From Trichobilharzia szidati (Eukaryota > Platyhelminthes > Trematoda > Strigeidida > Schistosomatidae), in NCBI GenBank assembly GCA_944472155.2, contig OX235279.1:116986110-117050109 (forward strand): 64,000 nucleotides of DNA, given 5' to 3'. The position numbers and the translations under genes are program-made. Positions 24,098-36,994 of this stretch are shown here, piece by piece. The notes beneath the pieces were generated by a model, which was not told the origin of the DNA, ran no database searches, and was given only the letters and a program-made list of their open reading frames with translations. Position 1 is the stretch's first letter, and the number at the start of each line of letters is the position of its first letter.

Positions 24098-24692
24098 TTC
24101 ATGACATTTTATAGTGTGGAAAATTCCCATATCACGAATTAAAAGTCAATCTGAACGAAGAATATTCTTTTCAATAATTTCTCTTCAGGTTCCTACAATT
24201 ATAAAATATAATTTTTTCGTTTATACTATCCGGATTTATTATTAGTGATATTATCTCTTTTCTCAATATATACCTCCACCTGTTTCATTTTACATATTCG
24301 TTATATCATTGTGAACCTCTCATTGCAGTCTTACTATCTCCTGTTTAACACAGAACACTTTGTACTAGCCACTCACCTGACACCTTTTATAACCTTGAAC
24401 TGACTTGTCAGTTTTTCTACCCCACACTCTACAAATCTAATATGATTAATCACCACCATTGTCTCCCGCTTTACAATATTTTGTAATCGAATTCAGCCTA
24501 GCACGTTTGTCCCGCAAGCACGAATATTTATTTTGACACCCCATAACTAATCTGTTATTCTCTGTTAAAAATGTATCCACCACATAACTGGCCTTTATTG
24601 TAATGACAACAATTATATTTTATAATTGTAAGAACCTAAAGAGAAATTATTGAAAAGAATATTCTTCGTTCAGATTGACTTCATGACATTTT
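24098..24692. mobile_element. Element with 69-bp inverted repeats, between 13-bp direct repeats
   Basis: The arms at 24145-24213 and 24611-24679 are inverted copies starting gtcaatctgaacgaagaata, with about three mismatches in 69 bp. The right arm ends exactly where ttcatgacatttt (24680-24692) begins, and the same 13 bases occur at 24098-24110. On the left, 34 bases separate the direct repeat from the arm. The interior has no open frame. It could be a MITE-like DNA element with a rearranged left end, or an insertion that happened to carry inverted repeats. Confidence 0.65.
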
Positions 24693-24856
24693 CCTGTACT
24701 TTATGCAACATACCTCAAAGTTTGGCAACTTAAACTGATGCACCTTGTAAAAAAATCGATAGAGATGTAAGTCAATCTGACCTATCTGTATAAATCTCCA
24801 ACGTATCAATCATGGATATCTTTCATTATTACATATAGCAGGAAATTAACTGGAAA

Positions 24857-24858
<2 letters not shown>

Positions 24859-24913
<55 letters not shown>
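24859..24913. repeat. Long pure TA microsatellite
   Basis: About 27 uninterrupted TA units, the longest simple repeat in the window. Confidence 0.97.
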
Positions 24914-24915
<2 letters not shown>

Positions 24916-25188
24916 AAATTCAATAGTCTAAATAAGCCAAAAGTACTAAGACTTGATAGAGAAGATTTCTGGCTAAGGTGGGTGACATTTCTGCACTTGT
25001 GTTCTCTGAGTTGAGTGATTTAATTGCAAGGCTTTCATTGCCTTCCTAGAAGACACCTTCAGTCTTGACTTCAATATGAAGTAATCTTGTAGAATTCTGT
25101 ATGACAAAACCAATATCATCTACAAGATGAATTGTAATATTTCATACAGCCGGTTCCATTTATTAGTTTGAATACACAAAGGACGAAC

Positions 25189-26093
25189 GTATTTTCCTGA
25201 AAAAATGAGCTCTCCTTTCATGGATTCTCTTCAACCGCGTACATCCTAAAGAAATCAATTATATGTTACAGAATTTCTCAACATACTTTTTACAATGACT
25301 TCAAGCTATAGATAGAAAGTATAAGCAACATAATTTCAAAGATAATGTAAGTAGACAGTTATTTAGTGGTAAAAAAGTAACTATTGATGTCTTAATCAGA
25401 CAAGGGAATGGAGTTCAGATTTCGCTTGAAAACAAGGATGGAATAAAGACAAAATACAAGACAGAAGAACATAGTTAATTTTTAACATATTATGTTGGAC
25501 AGTTAAGGAGGGCGGCGGTTACTTCGGTTTGCAGAAGCCATTGAGATCAAAAGACTTCGACCTATCCTGTGCACACAGAAAGATAGTGGGACTATTCTCT
25601 TACTACCCTGATAATCATTGCTGTTTTCTTGATGTGCTTTTGTGTTTTGTTCTATTGCATAAGATTCCACTTAATTTTGGTTTTCACTCACTGAGTTGAA
25701 CTCACTATTAAGTTTCCAAATACACTAAATTAAATTATTTTCCTGTTTTATGATTTTACTTCACTATTCGCCCCCATCTCTTGAACTGTCCAACATAATA
25801 TGTAAAAATTAACTATGTTCTTCTGTCTTGTATTTTGTCTTTATTCCATCCTTGTTTCCAAGCAAAATCTGAACTCCATCCCCTTGTCTGATTAAGACAT
25901 CAATAGTTACTTTTTTACCACTAAATAACTGTCTACTTACATTATCTTTGAAATTATGTTGCTTATACTTTCTATCTATAGCTTGAAGTCATTGTAAAAA
26001 GTATGTTGAGAAATTCTGTAACATATAATTGATTTCTTTAGGATGTACGCGGTTGAAGAGAATCCACGAAATAAAATGAGCTCGTATTATCCT
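25189..26093. mobile_element. Fold-back element with ~298-bp inverted arms
   Basis: The left arm (25207-25504) and right arm (25784-26084) are inverted copies, about 97% alike by eye, separated by 279 bp. The outer ends share gagctc. The direct repeats gtattttcct (25189-25198) and gtattatcct (26084-26093) flank the structure and may be a diverged target-site duplication. The left arm holds a short frame ending in HS (about 25340-25480, SRQLFSGKKVTIDVLIRQGN...) that continues no known family I can name. The spacer is GC-richer near ggagggcggcggttac. Confidence 0.7.
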
Positions 26094-26989
26094 ACAAATA
26101 TGAATTGTAATAACTGTGAAAATGAAACTGTTTAGAGTGGATGTCCTCTTCATCGACGAATCCATTAACTCAAATGGTTGCCGAAATACATGATATTAAT
26201 GATTTCAGTGGATACAGACTACTGTAGACACCAAATTAACCGGGAAAATGTACGAATCTTAGATAAGGAAAACAACAAAAGTGCCAGGAAATTCCTAGAA
26301 ACCTGATACTCAGACGAATCTGCAATAAACAGACACACTGACATAGATCAGATTTATTAAAAAATAAATGCGTAGTCATATGAACAAAAGGTCAACTCTT
26401 AAGTCAACAAACTAATCAACACCGATACAAGTGTACAAGAAGATGAGAAAATCTTCAGAAAAAAACCTGTTACATTCAATGTGACCATGAAAAAAGGCTG
26501 ATGAAATAGTGGGGAATTATATTGTCCCTATCACTTAATATTAACTTCGTGCAGATGTTGTCTACTCAGATATTGAAAGCTTCATAAATAAATCATCCAA
26601 CTCAGGGAATACAACTACACCTTTATTGGAACGTGTTTGTATTCATAATAACGTATAAATAGGTTGTATTGGTTTAAACTTAATGATCTACTCTAGCGTA
26701 TAAGCTTCTATATATTAATACGACCACGAAACAGTTGACATGTTAGTGCATGCGTCCAGTAAACTTTTACTTTCTTTTTGAATAACGTTGTGCTAGTAAG
26801 TATTTGCAACTACCGTCGAGTATGTTATTGCACTAGCTTGAATGTTTTATAGACTTAAGCAATCTGTCTAGGGTTTACAAGAAAGCCTCAACATAAATAG
26901 TTCTTTAGGTTACATTAAAAATTCTAACTGGGCATTCCAAAACATAGATATCAATAAATTTTCTACTTTAAAGAGAAATTAATAAAAGT

Positions 26990-27130
26990 TGTCAACCTTA
27001 CACCTGATCCAAATTGAAACGAATATTTATGACATGGTGGGGCTTGAACCAGCAACCATAAAACTACGGCCGTGTAACTCAGTTGACTACCCTATAAGGC
27101 CTAGACACTGACACAGATACTGCCTTTACA
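26990..27130 (-). repeat. tRNA-like sequence, reverse
   Basis: On the minus strand it contains a B-box-like ggttcaagcccc (27040s) and an A-box-like segment near gtagtcaactgagtta. No clean cloverleaf was derived, so it is more likely a SINE head than a tRNA gene. Confidence 0.4.
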
Positions 27131-27359
27131 GACTGCACAACAATTATCAGTAATTAAGGAAATCAGTCTAGTTTTCTTCAAACAACATCAGTCCAGCAAA
27201 AGTGACAGATGATTAGACATAAAATTAATGTTTTCATTAGATAAACTTTGCTTTAGCAAAAACAAACAAATTCACCAAAATTATTCATCATTAAACACTA
27301 TTTTGTAGATGTTCGTTTAAGAAAAATATTTCAAGCTTATTTAAACTGTTGAATAAAGA

Positions 27360-28060
27360 AGGAACATCAGAGGCCTTATGTAAGATTCTCAATGAGGCTG
27401 GAATTACGGTGACATTTAAACCAGCCAACCAACCAACTCTCTCAGAGATAAATTTTGTCGGCTTAAGGAACTAAGAGATCCAATTAAGAAAATATTTGAT
27501 ATAATTTACCAAATACAATGTAGTGACCATGAGTAAGGTCAATTACATAGGTGAAACTAATAGATCGAGGTCAACTAGATTATTGGAACATACAAAATTT
27601 AGCTAGACCTAGAATGACTGACCCTACTAAGTTGGATAACCTATTAAAAACACAGCTCAGTCATTGCATCTCATTCACTTGCATGTGATCACATAGTAAG
27701 GTAGATGTGACAGTGTGAAAGTATTAGGAAGTAATGTAGTTAGGTGCAGAGAGAGGTCAGTTAATCGCTGAAGCTTTGTTTATCGATTCAACACCACACA
27801 GATGGAATCGAATGACGCAACGTAACGCCTATACTGGATATATGGGAAGCGGTAACAAATAACAAAGAGGAGAGGGTAAGAGTTAATATATATATATATA
27901 TATATATATTCATTAAGACATTGTAAAACCATGTGACTAAATTGATATGATTATGAACAATAAATTGTGCTTGAAACGTTCTCATCCAGTTTTTAATATT
28001 GCATCACTGTGTGATATTTAAAATAAACTTATCCAATGTGGAATTACATTCTACCACAGT
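27360..28060 (+). mobile_element. Penelope-like element, C-terminal (GIY-YIG) fragment
   Basis: With stops and shifts the translation gives ALCKILNEAGITVTFKPANQ, then KVNYIGETNRSRSTRLLEHTKF, the C-terminal endonuclease block (YIGET..R...R..EH), then DSVKVLGSNVV. Penelope elements fuse a reverse transcriptase to this GIY-YIG nuclease. A TA run lies at about 27886-27909, and the terminal module (ttgatatgattatgaacaata, cttgaaacgttc) follows at 27930-28060. The same parts in reverse lie at 60050-60905. It is a dead fragment. Confidence 0.85.
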
Positions 28061-28473
28061 GCCACAGTTCTCTACTTACATTACTACTGGATAACATCAC
28101 AAGAACAAACTGAAAAGGAAATTGAATGTTTAGCAAGCTAAATAAAATATATTGCTTCATATTATAGAGGAAGTAACAAAACGCTTCAAGATTAGTATGG
28201 AAAAAAAGAACAAATCACCCCACCATACTCATTCACTTTACTGTGTTTTAATATTTTCTTTCATATCTAAGATGTGAACAAGTAGCTTCGTTTACCGTAA
28301 TAGTAGCAGATTAATTCTGATGGTAGCAGGAGGCAGATATTTTTTCTTCTGAGACTCGTGGACTTTACTCACCTGCCTCCCAGTGAGTGCAGGTGTTCTG
28401 ACTGAGACTCAAACACAACAGCCATCATTTTGAGTGCTAAATTTCTACTCACTAACCACCCGATGTTATCTAT

Positions 28474-28662
28474 GTGCGTCGGTGGCACAGTGGTTAGTAC
28501 TCTCATCGACCATGCACATGGTCCGGGGTTCGATTCCCTGCCGGCGCACACCCGATATCTATGGTCAGCCTCCGAAATTTGGGCTACCGATATCCATGCT
28601 GAAAATGCCATACTTGTACTGAAAAAACGGTGTGGAATCAAGCTGCAATCAAAATGAAAAAA
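28474..28662 (+). repeat. SINE, tail type B
   Basis: The tRNA-like head gtgcgtcggtggcacagtgg with B box ggggttcgattccc is shared with the type A SINEs. The tail differs: atatctatggtcagcctccg, gggctaccgatatccatgctg, and an A-rich end near 28660. A reverse copy lies at 34209-34393. Confidence 0.85.
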
Positions 28663-30319
28663 GTGAAAATATGGCGTTTCCAGAATGCATCAATCGACCC
28701 TATTTCGGCATATTAGTTCCACGAATAGATGCGTTGATACAGGCTTAATTTTCAGCTTAATATTGATAAGCAGACGGTCAAATAGATGGATGAATAGAAG
28801 TCAGAAGTTAAAAACATCAAAAAATGTCTAAGAAGTTTTAGCCTGAAATACATTTTACAGATAACACCATAGATAATGAGGGTCTAAACAGAAAAACTTC
28901 CTATTAATTAAACATCAGAAAGTGATGTAAATTCCAAAACTAGTTATGCTTTGACAGTTAATAAATATATCAAAGTAACAAACTAGTAAGTGGAGGGTAT
29001 GTGTTTCAGAAATCTGTCATGGGTTATGTTTCATTTTAACTTAGTCAGTCATCATCATTAGCGATAAACCACCAGTAAACTCCATTTAGCTCCATTTATC
29101 ACTGTAACAGAAGCAAATGTATTCTCCTGACGAATTATTCAGACAAATGATTTTTTTATATTTTCATGCTTAAATTTCTATAGTTCTGGTACATGTATAT
29201 ATAAATATATTACATTGATTATCAGTCATGTTTTCTCCCCTTTCAATTGCTGGTTGTACCAAAACCACGTGTATCTGCTTCAAAGTTTTGTCTAGAAATT
29301 TTCGCTTCATTGAACCATAACAAAAGTGCTTATGCAAAGGCTTGCAGCATATTTTTAACTACCCATTTATTATCATTTCTACATGTTAAGACAGAAAATA
29401 GTTGAATTAAAAGTAGTCCAAGGCTGACTATGAAAGCCTAGTATTTCTTTTGTACCGTAGCAAATGTACTATGCTTAACAACCTGATAAAATTAAAACAA
29501 TCTCCCATGAAGTTATATTCTTCACATTATATCCATAGTTTACATTTTAGGATGTTCCAAATGCATTAAATAGCTTTTGAACAAGTCGACATACACATTT
29601 TCATACTGACATTGACATAATCACAAGCTACCACTTAAATTCTAGCGAAGTAAATGGTTGACTGTGATCAGTAGTGTCTCACAATATATCTAATGATAAA
29701 ATCATAGAGTGCAGCTTCAGAATCACTGAAATTCAAGGAAAACAGAATGGCCATTTGACCTCAATTTGTCGCTTTTCTAAATTGTGCCCTCGAGAGCCTG
29801 AAGTAGATAGAATTGAGCCCTTGACTCTCAGGCTGGTAGACAACTGGGTCAGAATTTTCTAATGAACTTTATAGATCCCACTTGTAGCAAATTCATATTT
29901 GACATTCAAGAAATTCACATGCAACATAATCACTGATGAACACTTAACATCCTATAATAAATAAACCGCCGACTACTAACATATTTGCCTTAAAATGTGC
30001 TGGTGCTCACAAGACTCACAAGACCTGAGGATTCACTCCACTGCAAAATGTCAAATGGGATCGGCAAAAGTCTCAAATCAACGAAAAAAGCAGAAATTTG
30101 TATTCATACCAAAAAAATTTACCATGAGTACTAGTGATGCAACATTACAAAAAAGGTGGGTTCAACCAATACGAGAAAGAATAAAAATACCCATTAGGTC
30201 AGGGAAAACATTTTCTTTATCGACTTAGTAAGTATATGAAGTACATATCTGATAAGACTGTTTTATCCAGTTTGTATAATGAAAAATTTGATAAGTTTAG
30301 GAGTATTTTAAGACTAAGT

Positions 30320-30835
30320 TATATTTTCGAAATTTGTAAATCAATTCGCGATGTGCAATTTACACAGTTCTAGGTTGAAATTCCACCACAGTTTCCTCTG
30401 GAAACCGAAATAATACAGACTATATTATTTGATTTGATTGATACCATAAATGCTAATTAACAAAGCAAGTACATGGCACTACATACTACTGATTGACTGA
30501 CACGAGTAGTTGGACATCCCTCAAAATCAACCAGTACTGCTTGCTAGTCAGACCGAAGTGATCTAAATAGCAAACAGCCATTTAGCTCTTTTGAGGCCGA
30601 GTTCATCATTGGCCAACCCGGTTTAGTTAAGTTCAGAGAATCTAATAACTTCAAACGACCGGAATTCTGGCTAGGTGCTTGGACGAACTGGTCAAACGTT
30701 AAATTAAATTTGGAAATTAATGAGCGATTTGCAATTTGCACAGTTCAAGGCAAAATTTCTCTACGGTTTCCTTTGCAAACAAATTATACAGATCAAAATG
30801 CATGATCTGCGTGATACCACAAACAGCAATCATGA
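30320..30835. repeat. Pair of ~130-bp diverged direct repeats
   Basis: 30320-30450 and 30705-30835 share caattt.cacagttc, ggtttcct.tg.aaac and gataccac/taaa segments at about 385-bp spacing. The identity is modest. They may be a partial tandem duplication or the ends of an old small element. Confidence 0.45.
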
Positions 30836-31164
30836 AAGCAAGAATGGATGCCTGTTGTTATATTTTATGAGATTAATTCAGGATATTTCAGTTGTTACTT
30901 TGAAAATTCAACAGTTCTATAACACAACCATACACAACACATGTTTCAGGGCTTTTGTATGAAAGATACAAGAAATTTCAGGAATAAGAATGTGACCATA
31001 ATAAGCACTAGTAAGTAGAAAAACTTAATTTTTCTTCCTTAGGATATTAGAATACTTAATGTACAAAATCACATCTCCAACTAAATCACACAGAAAAATA
31101 TAATGTTCCAGACAGAGTTGATTTTCAAGTATTGGTTTGTAGAAATTCAATTCGAATGGTTACA

Positions 31165-31540
31165 GGATTTCATTATGAGCTGATATCGGTTAGTGAGCCA
31201 CTGGAAAACCTGTAAGTGCTGAACATCTGTTTTGTCCTAATTTGGGACTCTTCGCAGTGAGCACACACCGAAGTTCGAACCCAGAACATTTTGGTTACTA
31301 GGTGAGGTGGTGGACTAACGACTTGCCCTATCCAGGTAGGAAGTTAACTGTGTTCTGTGAGAAAAACGTGACCAGTTAGGTACAGCAGGTCGGATTTGAG
31401 GACAGATACTCACCAATGACATTGACTAGAGGTCGCGCCATATCGTGAATTGGCAAAAGTTGGAACTCACGGGCCACTGGGTCGAGTCCCAGGGTCCTGG
31501 GCTCAAACCAAGATAGGTGTGTACTGATGTAGAGTCCATT
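31165..31540. repeat. tRNA-like repeat family C, compound copy
   Basis: The left part (31165-31300) is a reverse unit with inverted B-box text gttcgaacccaga near 31273. The right part (31330-31520) matches the long segment before the plus-strand unit at 53185-53345 (gccatatcgtgaattggcaaaagttgg...). Confidence 0.55.
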
Positions 31541-32289
31541 CTGTTTGAATTAAGCTTTCTATGTGTACGGTAGAATTATTTGCACATGAAAAGTCAGTGC
31601 GTAGAAATGTTTATGTCACGGTTATATAGTACACCGAAAATTAGGGTTTAGGAACTCTGAATAAAGTCTTACATTATGAAACAGTGTTTCTTTGTCTCAT
31701 CTGAGTTGCGACAATTTCCAAGCAACGAGCATATTACTATCTATTTATAACTTCCTTTAAATAAGAATAAAGTTTAAAGAACAAGTGTAATTCATTACAA
31801 TTTATTTTTAATCTTCTTTGTGCTTACTGACTTTGAGTAGTTAGTATTGTTTAAACCAAATGAGATCAAAGTGTTTCACAGGTGATAACAGTGCACTCCT
31901 CCAGGAACGCAGATCCCATTCCCACGGATACATAGTTAGTGGTATAATACATCAAAAATAAACATTGGCTGGGCGTAGGAACTCAGATCACAAAGGTATA
32001 TAAGCTAATGCATTGTGTAATAAGTACACTAATCATGATGATGTCATCTGGTAGAACAAAATGGTCATAAGAATAATTTTGGTAAGTATAATGAGACGTT
32101 ATATGGCTTAAACTAATGACTGTGTCTAAATTAAGACTATATCACCAACTGTGATCATCTAACAATTTTTCGGAAATTAGAATATATTATGCGCAGCACT
32201 ACGCTATGTCAGAAAACAGAACTTAGAATAACAGTCATTTCTGTACTGCAATTTCCCCAACTTCCGGCAGGGTCGACCACGAAGTAATT

Positions 32290-33310
32290 TGTGAATAGTT
32301 TCAACACAGTGTTGGGCCTCAAATCTTTATCAACTTCATTCAAAAACTACCTGATGATGCTGCATACCAAGTGACTCACAACGAAAAACTCAGCGTAGAC
32401 TTTGAAGTGAAGACAGGAGTAAGTCGAAGTTCCCTACTATTACCAATAAAATTCCTAAATCTAGTGTACTGAATGACAAAACAGACCGTGGTTAACGAGA
32501 AGATGGACACAGGTTGTACTGATAATAAATCTCTAGAAGAGCTAAATTTCGCAAATCGTTTATGTCTATCGCCGCACAAACTCAAAAATTTACATGTGAA
32601 AGTCAACAGCCTGGCAGAAGTAGAGAAGGAGAACGAAGTTCAGATAAACATGAAGTAGACAGAAGTGATGAAGACACTCAGCACACAACAGGAGACACTA
32701 TTCATCAGAAATAGGAAAAATACAATAGACAGTGTCTCTCCCACACATATAGGCAGCAATCTGTCAACTTCAATCGGCACAGATGAAAGTGCAAAAACCA
32801 GTTAGGAAAGGGAAAGCAACACTAGAGTCTACTAGTCTGAAATCAGTGTAGAAATCGACTGCACTTAGCACAGAGAACGAGATCCGGATCTTCAACATTA
32901 ATATCAAGTCACAAAGGCATTTTCAGCATAAGGCATAATTTCATTGACAGATACCTTCGCTAATTACTGAAGACCAGATGGACAGCCAGAAACAGTAAGC
33001 AATAGAAATCTCAGGTAATCAATCAATCAATCAATCAAGAACCTATTGCCAAACAAATATACAGAAGGCATACACTGAGTCGAAATTAATATATCACCAC
33101 ACACCAAATCGTCGAATGAAACTTGAATAAGACGGCGAGTTAGGCGTCTGACGTTGACATAAACGAGATTATATTAAGGGAAAATAAAAGTTTGTGGGTA
33201 TTTTATGCAGCCAGATGGAAGTGATGGCAGACAACTAAGTGCAGTGGAGACGTTCTGTTGAAGAGTTCAAGGAATGTCTGATGGTAACAATTATAATAAC
33301 AATGACATTG
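32290..33310 (+). mobile_element. RTE-like non-LTR fragment with AATAA-like tail
   Basis: The translation gives LPDDAAYQVTHNEKLSVDFE, then a damaged YADD region near LNFANRLCLSPHKLKNLHVK, then TSIGTDESAK. It matches the fragment at 18960-19880 in order. It ends near a caattataataacaatgac tail (about 33285-33305). A (TCAA)n expansion sits at 33018-33040. Many stops. Confidence 0.75.
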
Positions 33311-34208
33311 TTCACCCATGACGCTTAGTAGGGCCAAGTTAGGAACCTTCATATTCCCTTGTCAATACGTCGTTGAATCAGAATTCACAGCCTCATGACT
33401 TTTAGTAGTTGCTAATTACTGAGTTCAGTTAAAGATAAAAGCAAATCTTTGACGCATCAGTTCGTGTTAAAGTGAATATATTATCAAGATTTGTGCAAGT
33501 TCATAATAGTTAAGATTTTCAAAATGTCGCTTTTTCAAAGTAACATAATATGATTTATGTCTTTCCATTTTGTAAAACATTCTTTATAGGAGTAAGATAA
33601 AAAGCAAAGCCTTTTGATCAGGGCAGTGAAAATTTATGCACTATATTGTATACTTCTGATGGTAATTTCTTGGGAATAATCTGCATTATCACTCACTCTC
33701 TTCCCCTTTTTGTGAACGGAGAAAAAACCCTCCGGATTATGCTTTAATCTACCAACTTTTGTTAAAAAGCGTATTGAACAATCTAGGATTATAAAGACGA
33801 AAATTAGTAATCAGATAAATGACTTTATCAGTTGACGCTGTTGCATCACTAACTCATAAATGTATGAAGTCGGAAAAAAATATGCACGAATAGCAAATGA
33901 CTCCGTTTACCATATATATTTATCTAATCACTGGCATGATCTAACTAGGCGTAGAATGAATACTTGTCGATAATGCAGCGCATTTTGTAATTATGCATAT
34001 ATTGAGCTGAAATGAGCCAGATCAACAAAATTGTTCAGAACCTTGTAAATGTAGACATTCAGTTGATAAGGCTACATTCAAATTTTTGATTATGGTGTTA
34101 AAATTATCTAATCGTTGTGAAAATTTCTGTTCCATTGTACTAAAAAATGTGAATAGGCTGACGGTTTCCAGACTGGGAATTACGCTGACCAGTAATTCTT
34201 TTTTATTA
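33311..34208. other. AT-rich stretch, nothing recognised
   Basis: No coding exon, repeat family or structure was seen. Confidence 0.4.
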
Positions 34209-34393
34209 TTTTATTTTGATTACAGCTTGATGCCACACCGTATTTTCAGTACAAATATGGAATTTTCAGCTTGGATATCGGTAGCCCAAATTTTGCAGGC
34301 CGACCATAAATATCGGGTGTGCTTCGGTAGGGAATCGAACCCCGGACCATGTGCATGGTCGGCGACAGTCCTAACCACTGTGCCACCGACGCT
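34209..34393 (-). repeat. SINE, tail type B, reverse copy
   Basis: Reverse counterpart of 28474-28662, with inverted B box gggaatcgaaccccgg near 34330 and head end gtgccaccgacgc at 34380-34393. The 3' A-run appears as T-rich text before 34220. Confidence 0.85.
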
Positions 34394-36774
34394 GATCATT
34401 GTGTCTCCATTGCTTATCTCCACAATACGAGGGGGTGGGTTAAGTCTCTAAGTTCAGTGGAAACCTTTGTGGGTTTATAAGTATGTAATAACATGAACTT
34501 TCTGAGTATACGAAATGTATTATTTGGGAACATGATGTGTCATGATAACAGATTTTGGTATCACAGACTAAAGTGTGATATGATAATGTTTGTAAATGTT
34601 ATTAAGAGGAAAAAGGCACACTACAATTACAGTTTGATGTAATTATTTGTTTGTGAGTCGAACAGTTTTATTCAGCATAATCCTGTAAATAAGATATTTT
34701 ATGAAGTTTATGCAAGTAATGCACTTCAGAGGTAGTTCGGAGATAAAGCACCAACATTCCAAAGTCAAAGCTAAGCAAACCCTGATGAGTTGTGGTATGC
34801 ATTCTGAACTAACAATATCTATTATTTTATGTTCTATGTTAGCATAAATACACATCATATGTCCAACAGGAAGAATTAATATTAATATTATGGTTTGTGT
34901 GAAAATAAATATTTATCATACGATAGAGTTTGCTGAAAATTGTACCTTCTAGTAATAAACAAATAGACTTGTGAATGGTCTGAAAAGATATTTCTAAGAT
35001 ACTTTCTGTAGTTAAAATGTCATGTATTTATACTAAAATATGTTTATTCTGGAATACTACTATCATTCAGAAGAACCAATATTTCCATCTAATGAAAAAA
35101 TGAATTGAATTATGAAGAACATATGTAAACCAACTAACATATAGCAATTGCCTTTTCAATGATGGAATAAACTAATAATCTCTACTGAGACATAAAAGAT
35201 TTTAGCGGAGTAAATTCTCTTTTCGACGATTTCATTTTCATTGCACAATAGTAAATATATGAATTACAAGAGATTAACGAGATATTATTTGAATAAGTGA
35301 CCCAAGTAAGGAAATTCTCTAGTCTACAATATGGATGAATAATTGATAATAGCAAGAATAATATGTCGAAGACAACACTAAATGGTATAATTAAAAAAAT
35401 TGGGCACTGTGGTAGAGTATAACTTCATTATGAATAAGATTTTATTTTGATAAATCACACAGTGTTGTACAGTAATATTAACTGATGACGTTTCGAGCAC
35501 AAATTAATGCATGGTCATCAAATAATGAACTTCTGTGAAAAATTGTTTAACTAGTAAAAGCTCACCAACCTCATTTAACCTAAACAATTCAGTTATAAAT
35601 TGTCTTACCATCACCTTTCATCTACACAAACGTAAACTGTACAGCAAACATTTATTTCTGTTATACTTTGTTAGGAAAAATGTACATAAGTATTTCAAGA
35701 AATCTACAGGCTAACATACAGTATGCGGAATATACCACAGAATAATATCAGACATTTCATTGAGTAAATTTTGTGATCTGCTTTTCTAAATTCCGTCGAT
35801 GTCCAAGAATGCATGCAAAGTTGTACATAATAAATGTGAATGATATAATTATACATCCTCTAGAGGTTTCTAGAATAAGCATAACACATTGTTATTCTGG
35901 GAAGTTTAATGAGATTTAAGATCACCTAGTAGACAAACGATGTCCAAACGTTTTACAACTACACTGGTAGTCAACTGCATTCAAATAAAGGTAACTGAAA
36001 CGTTTTGTTTACAGAACTGTCATTGCTTTCAAGTAAATTTAATTGTCTTCAGAGTTTTCCCTCTATTTTTTCTTCTACTTTGTATGAGACACAGTAAAAA
36101 CAAACAAATAAATAAAGATGAAACATTGTAAAACTTCATTTTATCTTTTCTCTGCACAATGAACTTTTATATCTACAAAAGCATTTGCCTTTCTTTGAAG
36201 AAAATCCCTTTTCTTAACAATTAATAAACTCTTAAATACTTTAGGGCATCACACTGAAATCTCTCTTTCTGCATTTGCTTTAATTTTCACCTCATTATAG
36301 ATTGTCAGTGTCATGATAGGGAGCTGAGAGAAAAAGAATAACAACAACAGTATCGGTTATCACCAATAGTGAAATTGTGCTTAAAACAAAAACAAAATGA
36401 AGGAGATAATTATTAGTGAAGATGAAATGTTTTTTACACACTTTTTTTCTTACTTTTTTCTCTTGACTATTAGCTCTCCTTTGCTAGCTTAACAAGACAG
36501 TTAGGTGCTTCTGTTTGTGAAAAGCTAATTCTTAATGTCAAAGTTAACCTTTAGAAGATATGAAGTGTCCCTAACTCTAATTTATTAGGACTTTTTCAGT
36601 AGGTCTGAACAGACATGTCTAAGTGAAAATAGTTAGTTATTCACTCCAAATTTTACTGTTTCAAATGGATGATAGGTTAGAAATAGGTCTGTATACACTA
36701 TAAACACAAACTGTTACCATAATAAAATAGATACTAAAGAAATGCAATGAAAATAAAATAAATTCAATCTTGTG
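34394..36774. other. AT-rich stretch with one Penelope terminal module
   Basis: A reverse Penelope-associated module lies at about 35395-35530 (cacacagtgttgtacag..., gatgacgtttcgagcac). The rest shows no recognised gene or repeat. Confidence 0.45.
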
Positions 36775-36990
36775 AGTCCCGAGTGGAACATAGGGCTTCA
36801 AACTCCAAGCTTTGAAGTTTCAGTAACGGTGTTACTTTTTTCACGAGGTGGGTTGCTAGCCTCACGCCCAGTATTCCCTCTTTTCCAGGTTTCCTACTGG
36901 TTAAGCGGGGTCTAGGAGTGCGCCGGTGGGAAATCGAGTTCCAACTAAGTGAGTGGTTTGCGAACAATCTACCCCTGAACCACCGCCGCA
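36775..36990 (-). repeat. SINE, tail type A, reverse copy
   Basis: It begins with the inverted tail gagtggaacatagggcttcaa and ends with the inverted head gaaccaccgccgca. The inverted B-box text is gggaaatcgagttcc near 36930. Confidence 0.78.
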
Positions 36991-36994
36991 CAGA

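Larger units (their letters stand above)
28665..32285. other. Intergenic or intron stretch with repeat remnants
   Basis: No exon was recognised. It contains a diverged direct repeat (30320-30450 and 30705-30835, cgat.tgcaattt.cacag...), a family C tRNA-like block (31165-31540) and worn SINE-like text near 31870-32010. A repeat at 30540-30600 (ctagtcagaccgaagtgatct) recurs near 57790-57840. Confidence 0.4.

Noticed and set aside
28369..28657. Overlapping frames on both strands of 60-90 codons
   Set aside because: They are translations of the type B SINE (tRNA-like head and tail) and its flank. The same peptides appear at the other SINE copy (34086-34451).
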